Assembly (NCBI GenBank): GCA_022376465.1
Contig: JACDTU010000030.1
Span: 140,582-204,581, forward strand
Reading direction: 5' to 3'
DNA: 64,000 nucleotides
DNA from: Cubamyces lactineus
Lineage: Eukaryota; Basidiomycota; Agaricomycetes; Polyporales; Polyporaceae
Position 1 is the stretch's first letter; every line of letters begins with the position of its first letter. The notes beneath the pieces were generated by a model. The model had not been told where the DNA came from. It did not search any database and was given only the letters and a program-made list of their open reading frames with translations. Below, piece by piece: positions 63,901 to 64,000 of this stretch. The translations under genes and the position numbers were made by a program.

Positions 63901-64000
63901 TCCGTACGTATACCATTTTCAATGTCATACTTTGACTGCTAATATCTGTGCTCAGCGATAACTTGCCTAACTCCACCACACCCTCTGATGGACTGCAGGA
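60941..64000 (+). CDS. Large Trp-rich Agaricomycete protein, several frame breaks, runs off window
   Basis: This resembles a widespread but uncharacterised family of large Agaricomycete proteins that I know only by pattern. The ATG at 60941 opens GKPGHPGSFSEGRLALFEEY and FFNVYWARFPYTVPLKEEP. Then follow MSKKKDDVDRLTAERCL, the block REYTGFYLTLIAGFPLADT, a low-complexity centre with a minisatellite, HRPPEVSHWLRVLRRNL, and the C-terminal signature WWRWWSGLQPSWRMPDGDGR and NGLLMVLLSLVWWRDAATD. Introns include 61268-61321. To follow this order the frame must shift by one base at about 61449-61452, 62007-62009, 63398-63401, 63608-63615 and 63752-63760, nearly all at homopolymers. It is either an inactive copy or carries assembly errors. 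A last intron begins at 63905 and the gene continues beyond 64000. Confidence 0.6.
62815..63240 (+). repeat. Coding minisatellite (Pro/Thr/Ser repeat)
   Basis: Degenerate short repeats based on a Asp-Gln-Pro-Ser-Thr-Pro-Thr unit, with four near-identical 24-bp copies (accaaccgtccacgccaacg core) at about 62970-63065. It lies in the low-complexity middle of the large protein and keeps frame throughout. Confidence 0.75.

Larger units (their letters stand above)
51446..64000. mobile_element. KDZ-type DNA transposon with cargo (right end outside window)
   Basis: The block holds a complete KDZ transposase, a divergent TET/JBP dioxygenase and at least three more genes. KDZ (Kyakuja-Dileera-Zisupton) elements of basidiomycetes are known to carry TET/JBP genes, so the first two belong together by established knowledge. 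Assigning the genes right of 57.7 kb to the same element is inference from continuity. It could instead be several nested elements. Confidence 0.65.

Overview
The window looks like nuclear DNA of an Agaricomycete (mushroom-forming basidiomycete, plausibly Polyporales). Genes are split by many 45-80 nt GT-AG introns and lie on both strands at fairly high GC. The gene families are typical of that group: expanded BTB/POZ proteins, a tandem P450 pair, CE16 and GH3 carbohydrate-active enzymes, an SRPK kinase, RAD7, and KDZ transposons with TET/JBP genes. Nothing bacterial is visible.

Layout. 0-14 kb: a small coiled-coil protein, three BTB/POZ genes (one carrying two apparent frameshifts) and two related 2-oxoglutarate/Fe(II) oxygenases in opposite orientation (one frameshifted). 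15.5-18.8 kb: an SRPK-type protein kinase with an unusually long first intron. 19.8-28.7 kb: three hypothetical proteins, a decayed F-box gene and a CE16 SGNH esterase. 29.6-35.5 kb: two tandem cytochrome P450 genes. 35.9-42.6 kb: the nucleotide-excision-repair protein RAD7, an APH-type phosphotransferase and two divergent BTB/POZ genes. 43-46.2 kb: a GH3 beta-glucosidase.

From 47 kb to the right edge the window is mobile DNA. A CE16 fragment is cut off at a probable Ty3/Gypsy LTR. The Gypsy element (gag, a canonical -1 slippery site, protease-RT-start of RNase H) stops in RNase H where a TGTAACG terminal palindrome begins. From there runs a large KDZ-type DNA transposon. It carries a complete transposase on the minus strand and, divergently over about 214 bp, a TET/JBP dioxygenase. 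Further right are a 492-bp fold-back element, a small basic protein, a twin viroplasmin/RNase H1-N-domain protein and a large tryptophan-rich protein that leaves the window.

How the genes fit together. The strongest system is the right-hand module. A cysteine-rich KDZ transposase, a predicted 5-methylcytosine oxidase and a predicted RNA:DNA-hybrid-binding protein sit as neighbours, consistent with an element that manages its own methylation-based silencing. The KDZ-TET/JBP link is known in basidiomycete fungi. The remaining cargo and the fold-back element are less well understood. Several cargo genes show single-base, mostly homopolymer, frame breaks, while the transposase is clean; this is either assembly error or decay and should be settled first. 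All gene models are hand-spliced from the sequence, so exon ends are predictions.
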